From positions 1 to 64,000 of the forward strand of contig JBEKRV010000008.1 in assembly GCA_049517675.1 (NCBI GenBank): DNA of 64,000 bases. Direction: 5' to 3'. The translations under genes were made by a program, and so were the position numbers. Shown in pieces: positions 17,569 to 26,205 of the stretch. The notes beneath the pieces are model-generated. The model was not told the origin of the DNA. It made no database searches and was given only the letters and a program-made list of their open reading frames with translations. The first letter of the stretch is position 1; every line of letters starts with the position of its first letter. The DNA is from Bog-756 sp049517675 (GTDB lineage Bacteria > Actinomycetota > Acidimicrobiia > Acidimicrobiales > RAAP-2).

Positions 17569-18801
17569 TCAGCCCCGCTCGGGCGTGTACTCGACGGGCA
17601 GCGCCTCGATGGCGTGCACCAGTGCATGTTCCACGTAGACGGGCTCGAACCCGGGAGCGATGTGCATGTCCGGGAACCGCCGGACCAGCTCCTCGAAGAG
17701 CACCCTGATCTCGAGTCGGGCCAGGTTGATGCCCATGCACACGTGGGGGCCGACGCCGAATGCGACATGGGGGTTGGGGCTGCGGTCGAGACGGAGGACG
17801 TCGGGGTCGTCGAAGACGTCCTCGTCACGGTTGGCCGACTGGTAGAGCAGGAGGAGCTTCTCGCCCTCGGCGATCCGCTGGCCGTGGAGCTCCGTGTCCT
17901 CGGTGGCCGTGCGGACGAAGCTGATCACCGGGCTCACGTACCGGGCGATCTCGTCGGCCATGGTGGCGAACAGGTCCGGCTCGGCGACCAACCGGGCCCA
18001 CTGGTCGGGGAACCGGTGGAAGGCCGACATGCCACCGGAGATGGCATTGCGGGTCGTCTCGTTCCCGGCCACCAGCAGGACGACGAGGAACATGGTGAGC
18101 TCGTCGTGGGTCAACTCGTCACTCGACTCGAGGACCCCGTCCTCGTCGGCGCCGACGAGGATCTTGATCACGTCGTCCGGCGTGTCACGACCGGTCCGCA
18201 AGGCGTCGCGTCGGTCCTCGACCATCTCGGTGACGTAGGTCACGTACTCGGTGAAGGCCGCGGTGGCGTCGATCGTCATCGGATCGTCCGGGTCGGTCCG
18301 GCCCTCGCCGCCCATCATCCGGTCGGACCAGTGGCCGAGTCTGTCCCGGTCCTCGACGGGCAGGCCCATCAGCTCGGCGATGACCACCAGGGGCACCGGG
18401 ACGGCGATGTCGGCGACGAAGTCGCACGAGCCCCGGTCGGCGATCCGGTCGAGCACCCCGGTGACGACCTCCCGCACCCGGTCCTCCATGGTGCGGATCA
18501 TCCGGGGCGAGAACCCCTGGTTGAGGAGCCGACGCTGGCGGATGTGGCGCTCGCCGTCCAGGCCGATGATCGACAGGTCGATCGACTGGGTGAGCCGGAT
18601 TCCACGACCCGAGCAGAACAGCTCGGCGTGGGTCGACACGTAGTTGACGTCCTCGTGCTTGGTGACCACCCACAGTTCGCGCTTCTCGTCCCACGACAGT
18701 GGCGCCGTGGCACGGAGGTGCGCGTAGCCCGGATGGGGATCCAGGTAGAAGCTGCGGTCGAGCACGTCGACGTCGCAGAGGGGACGGGTTTCGGTCGGCA
18801 T
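17569..18801 (-). CDS. Cytochrome P450
   Basis: 410 residues. I-helix LVAGNETTRN, K-helix DEIARYVSPVISFVR, heme loop AFGVGPHVCMGINLARLE with Cys355. AGNETTR and a CMG heme loop are typical of actinobacterial P450s acting on steroid, fatty-acid or terpene-like substrates, but substrate cannot be read from sequence. GGAGG lies eight bases before the ATG. Its promoter region is shared with the divergent amidohydrolase and contains two AAC-nn-GTT palindromes, so it is probably under TetR-family control with that gene. Confidence 0.93.
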   Translation of the reverse strand: MPTETRPLCDVDVLDRSFYLDPHPGYAHLRATAPLSWDEKRELWVVTKHEDVNYVSTHAELFCSGRGIRLTQSIDLSIIGLDGERHIRQRRLLNQGFSPRMIRTMEDRVREVVTGVLDRIADRGSCDFVADIAVPVPLVVIAELMGLPVEDRDRLGHWSDRMMGGEGRTDPDDPMTIDATAAFTEYVTYVTEMVEDRRDALRTGRDTPDDVIKILVGADEDGVLESSDELTHDELTMFLVVLLVAGNETTRNAISGGMSAFHRFPDQWARLVAEPDLFATMADEIARYVSPVISFVRTATEDTELHGQRIAEGEKLLLLYQSANRDEDVFDDPDVLRLDRSPNPHVAFGVGPHVCMGINLARLEIRVLFEELVRRFPDMHIAPGFEPVYVEHALVHAIEALPVEYTPERG

Positions 18802-18877
18802 CGGATTCGCTGCCTCCAGTTCCTGTTGATCGGATCGTGCGGGGCGTCGCGGCCGACACCCGCTCCACGATCAAGAG

Positions 18878-18891
18878 TAGAACTCGTTCCA
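18878..18891. promoter_or_regulatory. KstR-like TetR operator box 1
   Basis: TAGAACTCGTTCCA fits the 14-bp TnnAACnnGTTnnA consensus described for the mycobacterial cholesterol regulator KstR at every fixed position. It is 77 bp upstream of the P450 start. Binding protein not identified in the window. Confidence 0.6.
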
Positions 18892-18986
18892 GTGAATGTC
18901 CAGTGGCCGACAGGACAATTCATACCGACGGCGCGGTGGCAGGCGGTCACGTCGACCCAGGTCACAGGCGTATCTCGTCGGCAGAG

Positions 18987-19000
18987 GGGAACACGTTCCA
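18987..19000. promoter_or_regulatory. KstR-like TetR operator box 2
   Basis: GGGAACACGTTCCA matches TnnAACnnGTTnnA except for the first T. It is 84 bp upstream of the amidohydrolase start and about 109 bp centre to centre from box 1, in the same divergent promoter region. Both boxes share the longer core GAAC-nn-GTTCCAGT. Confidence 0.55.
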
Positions 19001-19083
19001 GTTTTGGGACTTTCGGCCCTTTGATCCGGGGGTGCCGGTTCCGTACCGTCATCGGGGTAGTGCGAGCGCCACCAGGAGGGCAC

Positions 19084-20304
19084 ATGGACGACGAATTCCC
19101 CCGGATCGTCTCGGTCGACGACCACGTGATCGAACCCCCCCACCTGTGGCAGACGTACCTGCCCGAGCGATTCCGGGACGAGGGCCCGCGGGTGGTCCGC
19201 TCCGGTGTCTCGCGCATGGGCAGTGTCGGCGGGGTCTATTCGTGGGACGAGGACCCCGGGGCCGTGCCGTGCGACTTCTGGCTCTTCGAGGACCTCCGCT
19301 ACCCGATGACCCGGGTGATGGCGGCGGCCGGCTTCCCCCGCGACCAGGTGACGGTGTCGGCCGTGACCTTCGAGGAGATGCGGCCCGGCTGCTACGACCC
19401 GGTGGCCCGGCTGGCCGACATGGACGAGGCCGGCATCGAGGCGTCCCTCAATTTCCCGACCTTCCCCCGCTTCGCCGGCCAGGCCTTCTCGGAGGCCCAC
19501 GACCGGGCGCTGGGCTTCGCCTGCATCCAGGCCTACAACGACTGGATGGTCGAGGAGTGGTGTGCCGACCCCCGGTTGGTGCCCATCACGCTGATCCCCT
19601 TCTGGGATCCGGAGCTGGCCGCCGCCGAGGTACGGCGCAATGCCGCCCGGGGAGTCCGTGCCATCGCCTTCTCGGAGATCCCGGCCTATCTCGGCTGGCC
19701 GTCCATCCACGACAAGGACCGCTACTGGGATCCGATGTTCCGGGCGTGCGCGGAGACGGGGACGGTGGTGTGCATGCACATCGGCTCGGGCTCGCGGATG
19801 CCGTCGACGTCGTCCGACGCGCCCGCGGCGGTGCAGTCGACGGCCACCTTCACCAACTGCATGCTGTCCATGTGCGACTGGCTGTTCAGCGGCCTGCTCG
19901 AGCGCTATCCGAAACTGAAGATCGCCTACAGCGAGGGACAGATCGGCTGGATCCCCTACATCCTCGAACGTGCCGATCACGTGTGGGAGACCAACCGCGC
20001 CTGGGGAGGGGTGGCCGATCTCCTGGCCGACCCACCGTCGACCTACTTCGCCGGTCAGATCTTCGGGTGCTTCTTCTCCGACCGGTTCGGCCTCGAGAAC
20101 CTGGCCGACATCGGCGAGGACAACGTGATGTTCGAGTGCGACTACCCGCACTCGGACTCCACGTGGCCCGATACCCGAGACGTGGCCATGGAGATGACCC
20201 GCGGGCTCGATCCCGGCGTGGTCGAGAAGGTCATGCGCGGCAACGCCATCGAGCTCTTCGGCCTGCGCGACCGCCTGCCGTCGCTCCACGCCGTCGGGGC
20301 CTGA
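19084..20304 (+). CDS. Amidohydrolase-2 (ACMSD-like) family protein
   Basis: 406 residues. Starts IVSVDDHVIEPPHLW, the actinobacterial variant of the N-terminal metal site in the amidohydrolase-2 family, with VCMHIGSGS, LKIAYSEGQIGWIPY and MFECDYPHSDSTWPD giving the remaining conserved His/Asp blocks. Members decarboxylate or hydrolyse intermediates of aromatic and steroid-like degradation in the cytoplasm. AGGAGG lies just upstream of the ATG (spacing about 4-5). It is first of a three-gene + strand run (two amidohydrolases and a luciferase-like oxidoreductase), divergent from a P450 and preceded by KstR-like boxes. Confidence 0.9.
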   Translation: MDDEFPRIVSVDDHVIEPPHLWQTYLPERFRDEGPRVVRSGVSRMGSVGGVYSWDEDPGAVPCDFWLFEDLRYPMTRVMAAAGFPRDQVTVSAVTFEEMRPGCYDPVARLADMDEAGIEASLNFPTFPRFAGQAFSEAHDRALGFACIQAYNDWMVEEWCADPRLVPITLIPFWDPELAAAEVRRNAARGVRAIAFSEIPAYLGWPSIHDKDRYWDPMFRACAETGTVVCMHIGSGSRMPSTSSDAPAAVQSTATFTNCMLSMCDWLFSGLLERYPKLKIAYSEGQIGWIPYILERADHVWETNRAWGGVADLLADPPSTYFAGQIFGCFFSDRFGLENLADIGEDNVMFECDYPHSDSTWPDTRDVAMEMTRGLDPGVVEKVMRGNAIELFGLRDRLPSLHAVGA

Positions 20305-20314
20305 GTCGCCGGCC

Positions 20315-22039
20315 ATGGGCGACCACGTCCAGCTCCTGATCCGAGGCGGGGTCCTCGTCGACGGCTCGGGGAACCCGAGGCGACGGGCCGACGTGGCCGT
20401 GCGCGACGGGCGGATCACCGCTGTCGGCCGGCTCGACGGCACCACCGCCGACCTGGAGCTCGACGCCACGGGCCGGATCGTGGCGCCGGGCATCATCGAC
20501 CCGCACACCCACTACGACCCGCAGATCACCTGGGATCCCTACGCCACGGCATCGTGCTTCCACGGGGTCACGACGGTGCTGGCCGGCAACTGCGGGTTCT
20601 CGGTGGCCCCGACCCGACCGGCCGACCGGCGGTTCTTCGCCGGTCTCTTCGCCAAGGTGGAGGGGATGGCACCGGCCGCGCTGGACGGCATCAATTGGGA
20701 CTTCGAGACCTTCCCGGAGTTCCTGGCCGATCGCACCGGGAAGCTCGGGGTCAACATGGCCTGCTACGTCGGTCACTGCAACCTGCGGCGGTGGGTCATG
20801 GGCACCGACGGATCGGCGCGGGCCGCCTCGCCGGCGGAGATCCTGGAGATGGGCGAGCTGCTGCGGGCGGCCATGGAAGCCGGCGCGGCCGGTTTCTCGT
20901 CCACCCACGCGTCGACCCACAACGACGGCGACAACCACCCGGTCCCGAGCCGGTTCGCCGAGCCCGACGAGCTGCTGGCCCTGGCCGACGAGCTCGGCCG
21001 GATCGACAGGGGGACGATCACCTATCTGCCCCGGAGCGCGGTGGGCGGCCTCGACGCGGCCGACATGGAGCTGCTCATCGAACTCGGCCGGGTGAGCCGG
21101 CTGCCGGTCATCATCCAGGGTCTCGGCGGGCGGAACAAGGTCGACGCCCCGGGAGCGGGATGGGACGTCGCCCTCGAATTCCTGGACCGGGCGCGGGCCG
21201 CGGGGTCCGCCGTCTACTCGCTCTTGCTGGCCCGCCCGTTCGACCGGCCCTTCGACCTGGTCTCGGGCACGACCCTCTACGAGGGCGTCCCGGCGTGGGA
21301 CAAGGTGGTGGCGCCGTTCGTGGACGACCGGCGGGCGAGACTGACCGACCCGGCGATCCGCGACGCCATGCGCGATGCCGTCGAGCACCCGAACCGGGAT
21401 CCGGACCGTGGCTCGACGCTACCCCCGCCGCACTGGGACGTCCTGTTCGTCGGAGCCGTGCGCGACCCGGGGCTCGACCGGTTCGTGGGCCGCTCCATCG
21501 CCGACATCGCCGCCGAGCAGGATGTGGCCCCGGCCGACGCCATGATCGACCTGGCTCTGGCCGACGACCTCGCTACCCAGTTCCGGTGGGTCACCGAGAC
21601 CGAGGAGTGGATGGACGCGGTACGCGAGGCCCAGCACTGCCCGAACATGATCACCGGCACGTCGGACGGCGGCGCCCATCTCGCTCGCGACGACGGCTCG
21701 GACTACAGCACCTACTTCCTCCGACGCTGGGTGCTCGACCTGGGGGAGTGGACCCTGGAGCAGGGCGTCCGCCAGCTCACGTCGGTCCCGGCCAACCTCC
21801 TCGGATTCCGCGACCGCGGACTCGTGCAGCCCGGCAACTACGCCGACCTGATGATCTTCGACACCGAGGAGATCCGGCGTCCCGGCCGCAAGGAGCTCGT
21901 CCACGACCTTCCCGGCAACTCCGGGCGCTTCCAGGCCTACCCGAACGGCATCCACGCCACCATCGTCAACGGGGTGCCGATCGTGCTCGAGGGCAAGCTC
22001 ACCGGCCACCTGCCCGGCATGGTCGTGTCCCCGGCGTGA
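20315..22039 (+). CDS. Amidohydrolase of the N-acyl-D-amino-acid deacylase type
   Basis: 574 residues. Beta-sandwich N-terminus (LLIRGGVLVDGSGNPRRRADV), metal motif IDPHTHYDPQITWDP, then GVTTVLAGNCGF, and C-terminal TGTSDGGAHLARDD and GNYADLMIFD, the standard urease-superfamily architecture of D-aminoacylase-like enzymes. In catabolic clusters such proteins open cyclic or amide-bonded intermediates; actual substrate unknown. Only 10 bp separates it from the preceding amidohydrolase, so it is in the same operon. Confidence 0.9.
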   Translation: MGDHVQLLIRGGVLVDGSGNPRRRADVAVRDGRITAVGRLDGTTADLELDATGRIVAPGIIDPHTHYDPQITWDPYATASCFHGVTTVLAGNCGFSVAPTRPADRRFFAGLFAKVEGMAPAALDGINWDFETFPEFLADRTGKLGVNMACYVGHCNLRRWVMGTDGSARAASPAEILEMGELLRAAMEAGAAGFSSTHASTHNDGDNHPVPSRFAEPDELLALADELGRIDRGTITYLPRSAVGGLDAADMELLIELGRVSRLPVIIQGLGGRNKVDAPGAGWDVALEFLDRARAAGSAVYSLLLARPFDRPFDLVSGTTLYEGVPAWDKVVAPFVDDRRARLTDPAIRDAMRDAVEHPNRDPDRGSTLPPPHWDVLFVGAVRDPGLDRFVGRSIADIAAEQDVAPADAMIDLALADDLATQFRWVTETEEWMDAVREAQHCPNMITGTSDGGAHLARDDGSDYSTYFLRRWVLDLGEWTLEQGVRQLTSVPANLLGFRDRGLVQPGNYADLMIFDTEEIRRPGRKELVHDLPGNSGRFQAYPNGIHATIVNGVPIVLEGKLTGHLPGMVVSPA

Positions 22040-22121
22040 CCAGGTCCCCGCACCCGTCCGACCGCGAGCGGCCGCAGCACCCGTAACCGACGTCCGTACC
22101 GACCACACGAAGGAGCACAGC

Positions 22122-23303
22122 ATGGAATTCGGGATCTTCCTGCAGGGATACGTACCCGGCCCCAAGGCCCACGACAGCGACGCCGAGCACGTCGCCCTGA
22201 TCCGGGAGATGGAGCTGGCCCAGGTCGCGGACCGCAACGGCTTCAAATTCGTGTGGCTCACCGAGCACCACGGCCTCACCGAGTACTCCCACATGTCGGC
22301 CAACGACGTCCACGCGGGCTACCTGGCCGCCTCCACCGAGCGCATCCACATCGGTGCCGGGATCTTCAACATCTCTCCCCGGGTCAACCACCCGGTGCGA
22401 ACGGCCGAGAAGGTGGCCACCCTCGACCACCTGACCAACCGGAGGTTCGAATTCGGCACCGGCCGGGGGGCGGGCAGCCACGAGATCGCCACCTTGAACA
22501 TCCACGACAAGGAGTCGACCCGGGCCGACTACGACGACGTCATCTACGAGATCGTCCGCATGTGGGAGCAGAAGGACTACACCTACCACGGCACCCACTG
22601 GGACATGGACAACCCGCACAACGTGCTGCCCAAGCCGTGGGCACCCGGCCACCCGCCGTTCTGGCTGGCCGTCGGATCGCCGGCCACGTGGGAGAAGGCG
22701 GGACGCCTCGGACAGGGCGCCCTCGGATTCACCTTCTCCTCGGTGCACGACGTGGCGCCGTGGATCGAGGCCTACAAGAAGGGGATCGGTGAGTGCACCG
22801 ACCCGGTGGGCGAGTTCGTCAACGACAACGTGATGATCACGACGGCCGTGCGGTGCTCGTCGGACCGGACGGTGGCCCGCTCCCAGGCGTGCCGCGAGGG
22901 GAACGGCTACCTCCCGTCGATGGTGTCGCTCTACCACGACACCATGCCCGGACCCGGCGGTTCACGGTGGCCCAAGCCCCCGCGTCCGCCCCGCGAGGAC
23001 CAGCTGGACTCGCTCATCGACGGCGGCTACCTGCTGTGCGGGACGCCCGAGGAGGTGTGCGACCAGCTCCAGCCGTTCGTCGACTACGGGGCCAGCCAGG
23101 TGTGCTTCGGCCTGCCCGGCGACGCCACCTCCTACGAGGAGGCGATCGAGATCATCGAGACCTTCGGCCGGCACGTGATCCCCGAGTTCGACAGGGACCC
23201 GGTGATCTCGACCGACCACTACCGGGCCCAGGCCAAGCCGAAGTTCCCCACGTTCAACCGGGAGCCGATCCCCATCGCCACCCTCTACGACCCGGCTCCC
23301 TGA
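22122..23303 (+). CDS. Luciferase-like (LLM) flavin-dependent oxidoreductase
   Basis: 393 residues. MEFGIFLQGYVPG start, WLTEHHGLTEYSHM, IGAGIFNISPRVNHPVR and FEFGTGRGAGSHE are typical of two-component bacterial-luciferase-like monooxygenases that use reduced FMN (or F420) from a separate reductase. Probable role is an oxygenation or Baeyer-Villiger-type step. AAGGAG lies 8 bp before the ATG. It is third gene of the + strand run, 82 bp after the second amidohydrolase. Confidence 0.92.
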   Translation: MEFGIFLQGYVPGPKAHDSDAEHVALIREMELAQVADRNGFKFVWLTEHHGLTEYSHMSANDVHAGYLAASTERIHIGAGIFNISPRVNHPVRTAEKVATLDHLTNRRFEFGTGRGAGSHEIATLNIHDKESTRADYDDVIYEIVRMWEQKDYTYHGTHWDMDNPHNVLPKPWAPGHPPFWLAVGSPATWEKAGRLGQGALGFTFSSVHDVAPWIEAYKKGIGECTDPVGEFVNDNVMITTAVRCSSDRTVARSQACREGNGYLPSMVSLYHDTMPGPGGSRWPKPPRPPREDQLDSLIDGGYLLCGTPEEVCDQLQPFVDYGASQVCFGLPGDATSYEEAIEIIETFGRHVIPEFDRDPVISTDHYRAQAKPKFPTFNREPIPIATLYDPAP

Positions 23304-23423
23304 GCCGTCGCGGGCCCGGGTCGGGGGCTCCGGGGGTCGGTCGTCCCTCTGCCCGGGGACACCGGCCCCCGAGCACACGCGCGTCACCGACGCGCCGGGG
23401 CCGGCGGGCCGTACCCGGAGCGC

Positions 23424-24335
23424 TCACCGGGCGCGGCGGCGCGGCTCCGAATGGTCCCAGTCGGCCAACAGGGTGCGCAGGGCGGTCAGCAGGATGAGGG
23501 GCTGGTCGAGCATGGCGTGGTGGCCGGCCTCGGGGATCTCGATGACCGGCGTCACCCGGCCGAGCTCCTCGTACATGAACTGCCCGATGTCGGGGGTGAC
23601 CAGCCCGTGCTCCGAGCGCAGCAGGGCGAACCGGCACCGCACCGCCGACAGGTAGGGCAGGGCCACACTGCGCATGCCCCCGCTGAACTGGGCGAACACG
23701 TCCCGGTCGAACTTCCACTGGAAGCCGCCCACGGTCGGGCGCACCGAGTGGCGGGCCACGTGGTCCATGACGTAGTCGAGGTAGTGGTCCTGGGCCGGCA
23801 CCGTCCGGAAGTGGGCGATGGCATCGTCCATCGTCGGATACACCCGGGGGCGTCCGAACGCCTCCTTCAGCCGGTAGGAGGCGATCTCGGGGTCGGGCTC
23901 GGTCACCGGCGAGTCGCAGACGACGGCCCCGCTGACACGATCGCCGTGCCGGGCCGCGGTGCCGATGGTCACGAACCCGCCCATCGAGTGCCCGATGACC
24001 ACCGGCGGGCCGCCGATGCCGCCGGCATCGGCGACCGCCATCACCTCGTCGGTCCACTGCTCGAGCGAGTAGGACGACCGGTGGCCGCTGTCGCCGTGAC
24101 CGGACAGGTCGATGCACACCACCCGGAACTCGCCGCTGAACGTGGCGGCGACGTGGGTCCACCAGTGGGCGTGGGCCCCACCACCGTGGACGAAGACCAG
24201 CCCGCGTGTGTCGGGCGTCCCCGAGGTCAGCGCGTGGATCGCGCAGCCGTCGACCTCCACCTCGAGGTCGGCCTGGGGGATCGCGAGCGAGCGGACGAAC
24301 CACCGCGGCGCGTCGGGTAGGGGTCGGTAGGTCAC
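23424..24335 (-). CDS. Alpha/beta hydrolase
   Basis: 303 residues. LVFVHGGGAHAHWW (oxyanion region), nucleophile elbow VIGHSMGGFVTIG, and EIPEAGHHAMLDQPLILL with the catalytic His; acid residue probably in the LLRSEHG or nearby loop. Cytoplasmic ester or C-C bond hydrolase of the epoxide-hydrolase/MCP-hydrolase superfamily. The start is fixed by a GTGA overlap with the stop of the upstream 2-hydroxyacid dehydrogenase (24332-24335), so the two are co-translated. It converges on the LLM oxidoreductase. Confidence 0.9.
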   Translation of the reverse strand: MTYRPLPDAPRWFVRSLAIPQADLEVEVDGCAIHALTSGTPDTRGLVFVHGGGAHAHWWTHVAATFSGEFRVVCIDLSGHGDSGHRSSYSLEQWTDEVMAVADAGGIGGPPVVIGHSMGGFVTIGTAARHGDRVSGAVVCDSPVTEPDPEIASYRLKEAFGRPRVYPTMDDAIAHFRTVPAQDHYLDYVMDHVARHSVRPTVGGFQWKFDRDVFAQFSGGMRSVALPYLSAVRCRFALLRSEHGLVTPDIGQFMYEELGRVTPVIEIPEAGHHAMLDQPLILLTALRTLLADWDHSEPRRRAR

Positions 24336-25324
24336 GGGTGGTGCTCCCTGATCGCGTCGGTGACGTCGTACTCGAGCGGCTCGCCGGCGAGGTAGCGCCC
24401 CAGGTTGGCGTCGAAGAGATCGGCCTGGCGTTGCAGGCGACCGAAGCCGCCGGCGGCGTTGTGGGGGGTGACCCGGACCCCCGGATGGACCCAGAACGGG
24501 TGGTCGGGCGGCAGCGGTTCGGTGGCGAACACGTCCAGGACGGCGGCCGCGGGCCGGCCCCGGCCGAGGGAGGCGAGCAGTGCCTCCTCGTCGACGAGCG
24601 AACCCCTCCCGACGTTCACGAGGACGCTGCCCTCGCGCAGCGAGGCGAGGAACCCGGCGTCGACCAGGTGATGGGTCTCCGGGCTGGCCGGTGCGGACAG
24701 GACCACCACGTCGGCCTCCCCCACCACCCCGCCCAGCTGGTCCGGTGTCACCGCCCGGTCGACGGGGTCGGACGGCGACGGGGTCCGCCTGCACCCGATG
24801 ACGTGGGCACCCATGGCCCGGGCCCTCGTCGCCACCTCACTGCCGATGTGTCTGAGGCCGACCACCAACCAGGTGGTCCCGGACACCTCCCGCCAGTCGT
24901 GGATGCGCCACTCGAATCCGACCTGCTGGCGCCGCCACCGGTCGGCCCCCTGGAACTCGTCCAGCACCGCCCGCAGGACGAATTCGGCGATGGGGAGGCT
25001 GTTGACGTGGGCGTTGCAGACCCGCATCCCGTGCCGGACCATGACCTGGAACGGCGGGCTGTCGTAGCCGGCCCCCGGTGACTGGAACCACCGCAGGGAC
25101 GGGCAGTCGACCAGGAAACGGAAGAAGGCGGCCACCGGCGCACCTTCGCGGAACAGGTCCGACGTGCCCCAGGCGACCTCGGGGCGGGCCTCGGGCCACG
25201 GCACCACCGAGCCCGCGGCGTCGACCAGGGTCCCGTCGTCCTCCATGGTCAACCACTCGACTCCGGGTCGGTCGAGGCGGTCGCCGAACGAGTCGAAGGC
25301 CACCGAGGTGCAGAGGACGAGCAT
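24332..25324 (-). CDS. D-isomer-specific 2-hydroxyacid dehydrogenase family protein
   Basis: 330 residues. NAD-binding segment LVVGLRHIGSEVATRARAMG has Arg where GLGxIG members carry Gly (G-L-R-H-I-G). Catalytic Arg in NVGRGSLVD, Glu in VFATEPLPPDHP, and His in TPHNAAGG, where Asn follows His in place of the usual Ile. It probably reduces or oxidises a 2-keto/2-hydroxy acid with NAD(P). Its stop overlaps the start of the downstream hydrolase gene. ATG start at the homology boundary (MLVLCTSVAF). Divergent from the enoyl-CoA hydratase across 77 bp. Confidence 0.88.
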   Translation of the reverse strand: MLVLCTSVAFDSFGDRLDRPGVEWLTMEDDGTLVDAAGSVVPWPEARPEVAWGTSDLFREGAPVAAFFRFLVDCPSLRWFQSPGAGYDSPPFQVMVRHGMRVCNAHVNSLPIAEFVLRAVLDEFQGADRWRRQQVGFEWRIHDWREVSGTTWLVVGLRHIGSEVATRARAMGAHVIGCRRTPSPSDPVDRAVTPDQLGGVVGEADVVVLSAPASPETHHLVDAGFLASLREGSVLVNVGRGSLVDEEALLASLGRGRPAAAVLDVFATEPLPPDHPFWVHPGVRVTPHNAAGGFGRLQRQADLFDANLGRYLAGEPLEYDVTDAIREHHP

Positions 25325-25401
25325 CGCCCGCCCATCTTGCCAGGGTGGTCCGGGACCGGTGGCCTCCGGCGGGACCGGGCCGCCGTGGTAGAGAGGGTGA
25401 C

Positions 25402-26190
25402 ATGATCGTCACCGAACGGCACGGGCCCGCGGCCCTGGTCATCCTCGACCGTCCCGAGGCGCGCAACGCCCTGACCGGGGCCATGATCGCCTCCCTGGCC
25501 GAGGCCCTGACCGCGGCGGACGCCGATCCCGACGTGGCCGTCGTGGTGCTGACCGGTCGGGACCCGGCGTTCTGCGCCGGCCTGGACCTGACCGACCTGG
25601 CCCGCACCTACGACGAGGTAGCGGCGGTGCCCGGCGAGGACGGCGGCGGAACCGGACGACCGGCGATCCGCAGGGGACTGACCCCCGAGACGACCAAGCC
25701 GAGGATCGGCGCCGTCAACGGGCCGGCGGTGACCGGTGGGCTCGAGCTCGCCCTCGGCTGCGACTTCCTGATCGCCTCGGAGCGGGCCACCTTCGCCGAC
25801 ACGCACGCCCGTGTGGGGGTCATGCCGGCCGGGGGGATGACCATCCGCCTGCCCCAGCTCGTCGGCGTCAACCGGGCCCGTCAGATGTCGCTGACCGGCA
25901 ACTTCGTCGACGCCGCCACCGCGTGCGCCTGGGGTCTGGTCAACGAGGTGGTGCCCCACGACCGGCTGCTGCCCCGGGTGCTCGAGCTCGCCGGCGCGAT
26001 CGCCGAGGCGGAACCCGCCGCCATCGCCGAACTGCGGGCCATGTACGCGGCGCTCGCCCACCGTGGGGACGAGGCGTCCTACCGCGACGAGGCCCGTTGG
26101 TCGGGTCGATGGATGAGGGAGCGGTTCGACCCGGTCTCCTTCCGGAACAGGCGGGACGGCATCATCGCGCGGGGGTCGTCCCAGCAGTAG
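25402..26190 (+). CDS. Enoyl-CoA hydratase/isomerase family protein
   Basis: 262 residues. Crotonase fold: LDRPEARNALTGAMI, oxyanion-forming VVLTGRDPAFCAGLDL, KPRIGAVNGPAVTGGLELALGCDFLIAS with the second oxyanion Gly and ADTHARVGVMPAGGM, where the first active-site Glu of hydratases appears replaced (HARVGVMPAGG has no Glu before the G), so dehydration/hydration activity is uncertain. AGAGGG just upstream of ATG. Probably acts on an acyl-CoA of the local catabolic pathway. Confidence 0.88.
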   Translation: MIVTERHGPAALVILDRPEARNALTGAMIASLAEALTAADADPDVAVVVLTGRDPAFCAGLDLTDLARTYDEVAAVPGEDGGGTGRPAIRRGLTPETTKPRIGAVNGPAVTGGLELALGCDFLIASERATFADTHARVGVMPAGGMTIRLPQLVGVNRARQMSLTGNFVDAATACAWGLVNEVVPHDRLLPRVLELAGAIAEAEPAAIAELRAMYAALAHRGDEASYRDEARWSGRWMRERFDPVSFRNRRDGIIARGSSQQ

Positions 26191-26205
26191 GGGCCGGGAC
26201 GGGTC

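Noticed and set aside
17614..19083. In-frame upstream extension of the amidohydrolase through the antisense P450
   Set aside because: The extension is P450 antisense translation; the AGGAGG before ATG 19084 and homology mark the true start.
23304..23423. GC-rich hairpin after the LLM oxidoreductase as a terminator
   Set aside because: Only a loose long-range G/C pairing with no U-tract; not distinguishable from background GC.
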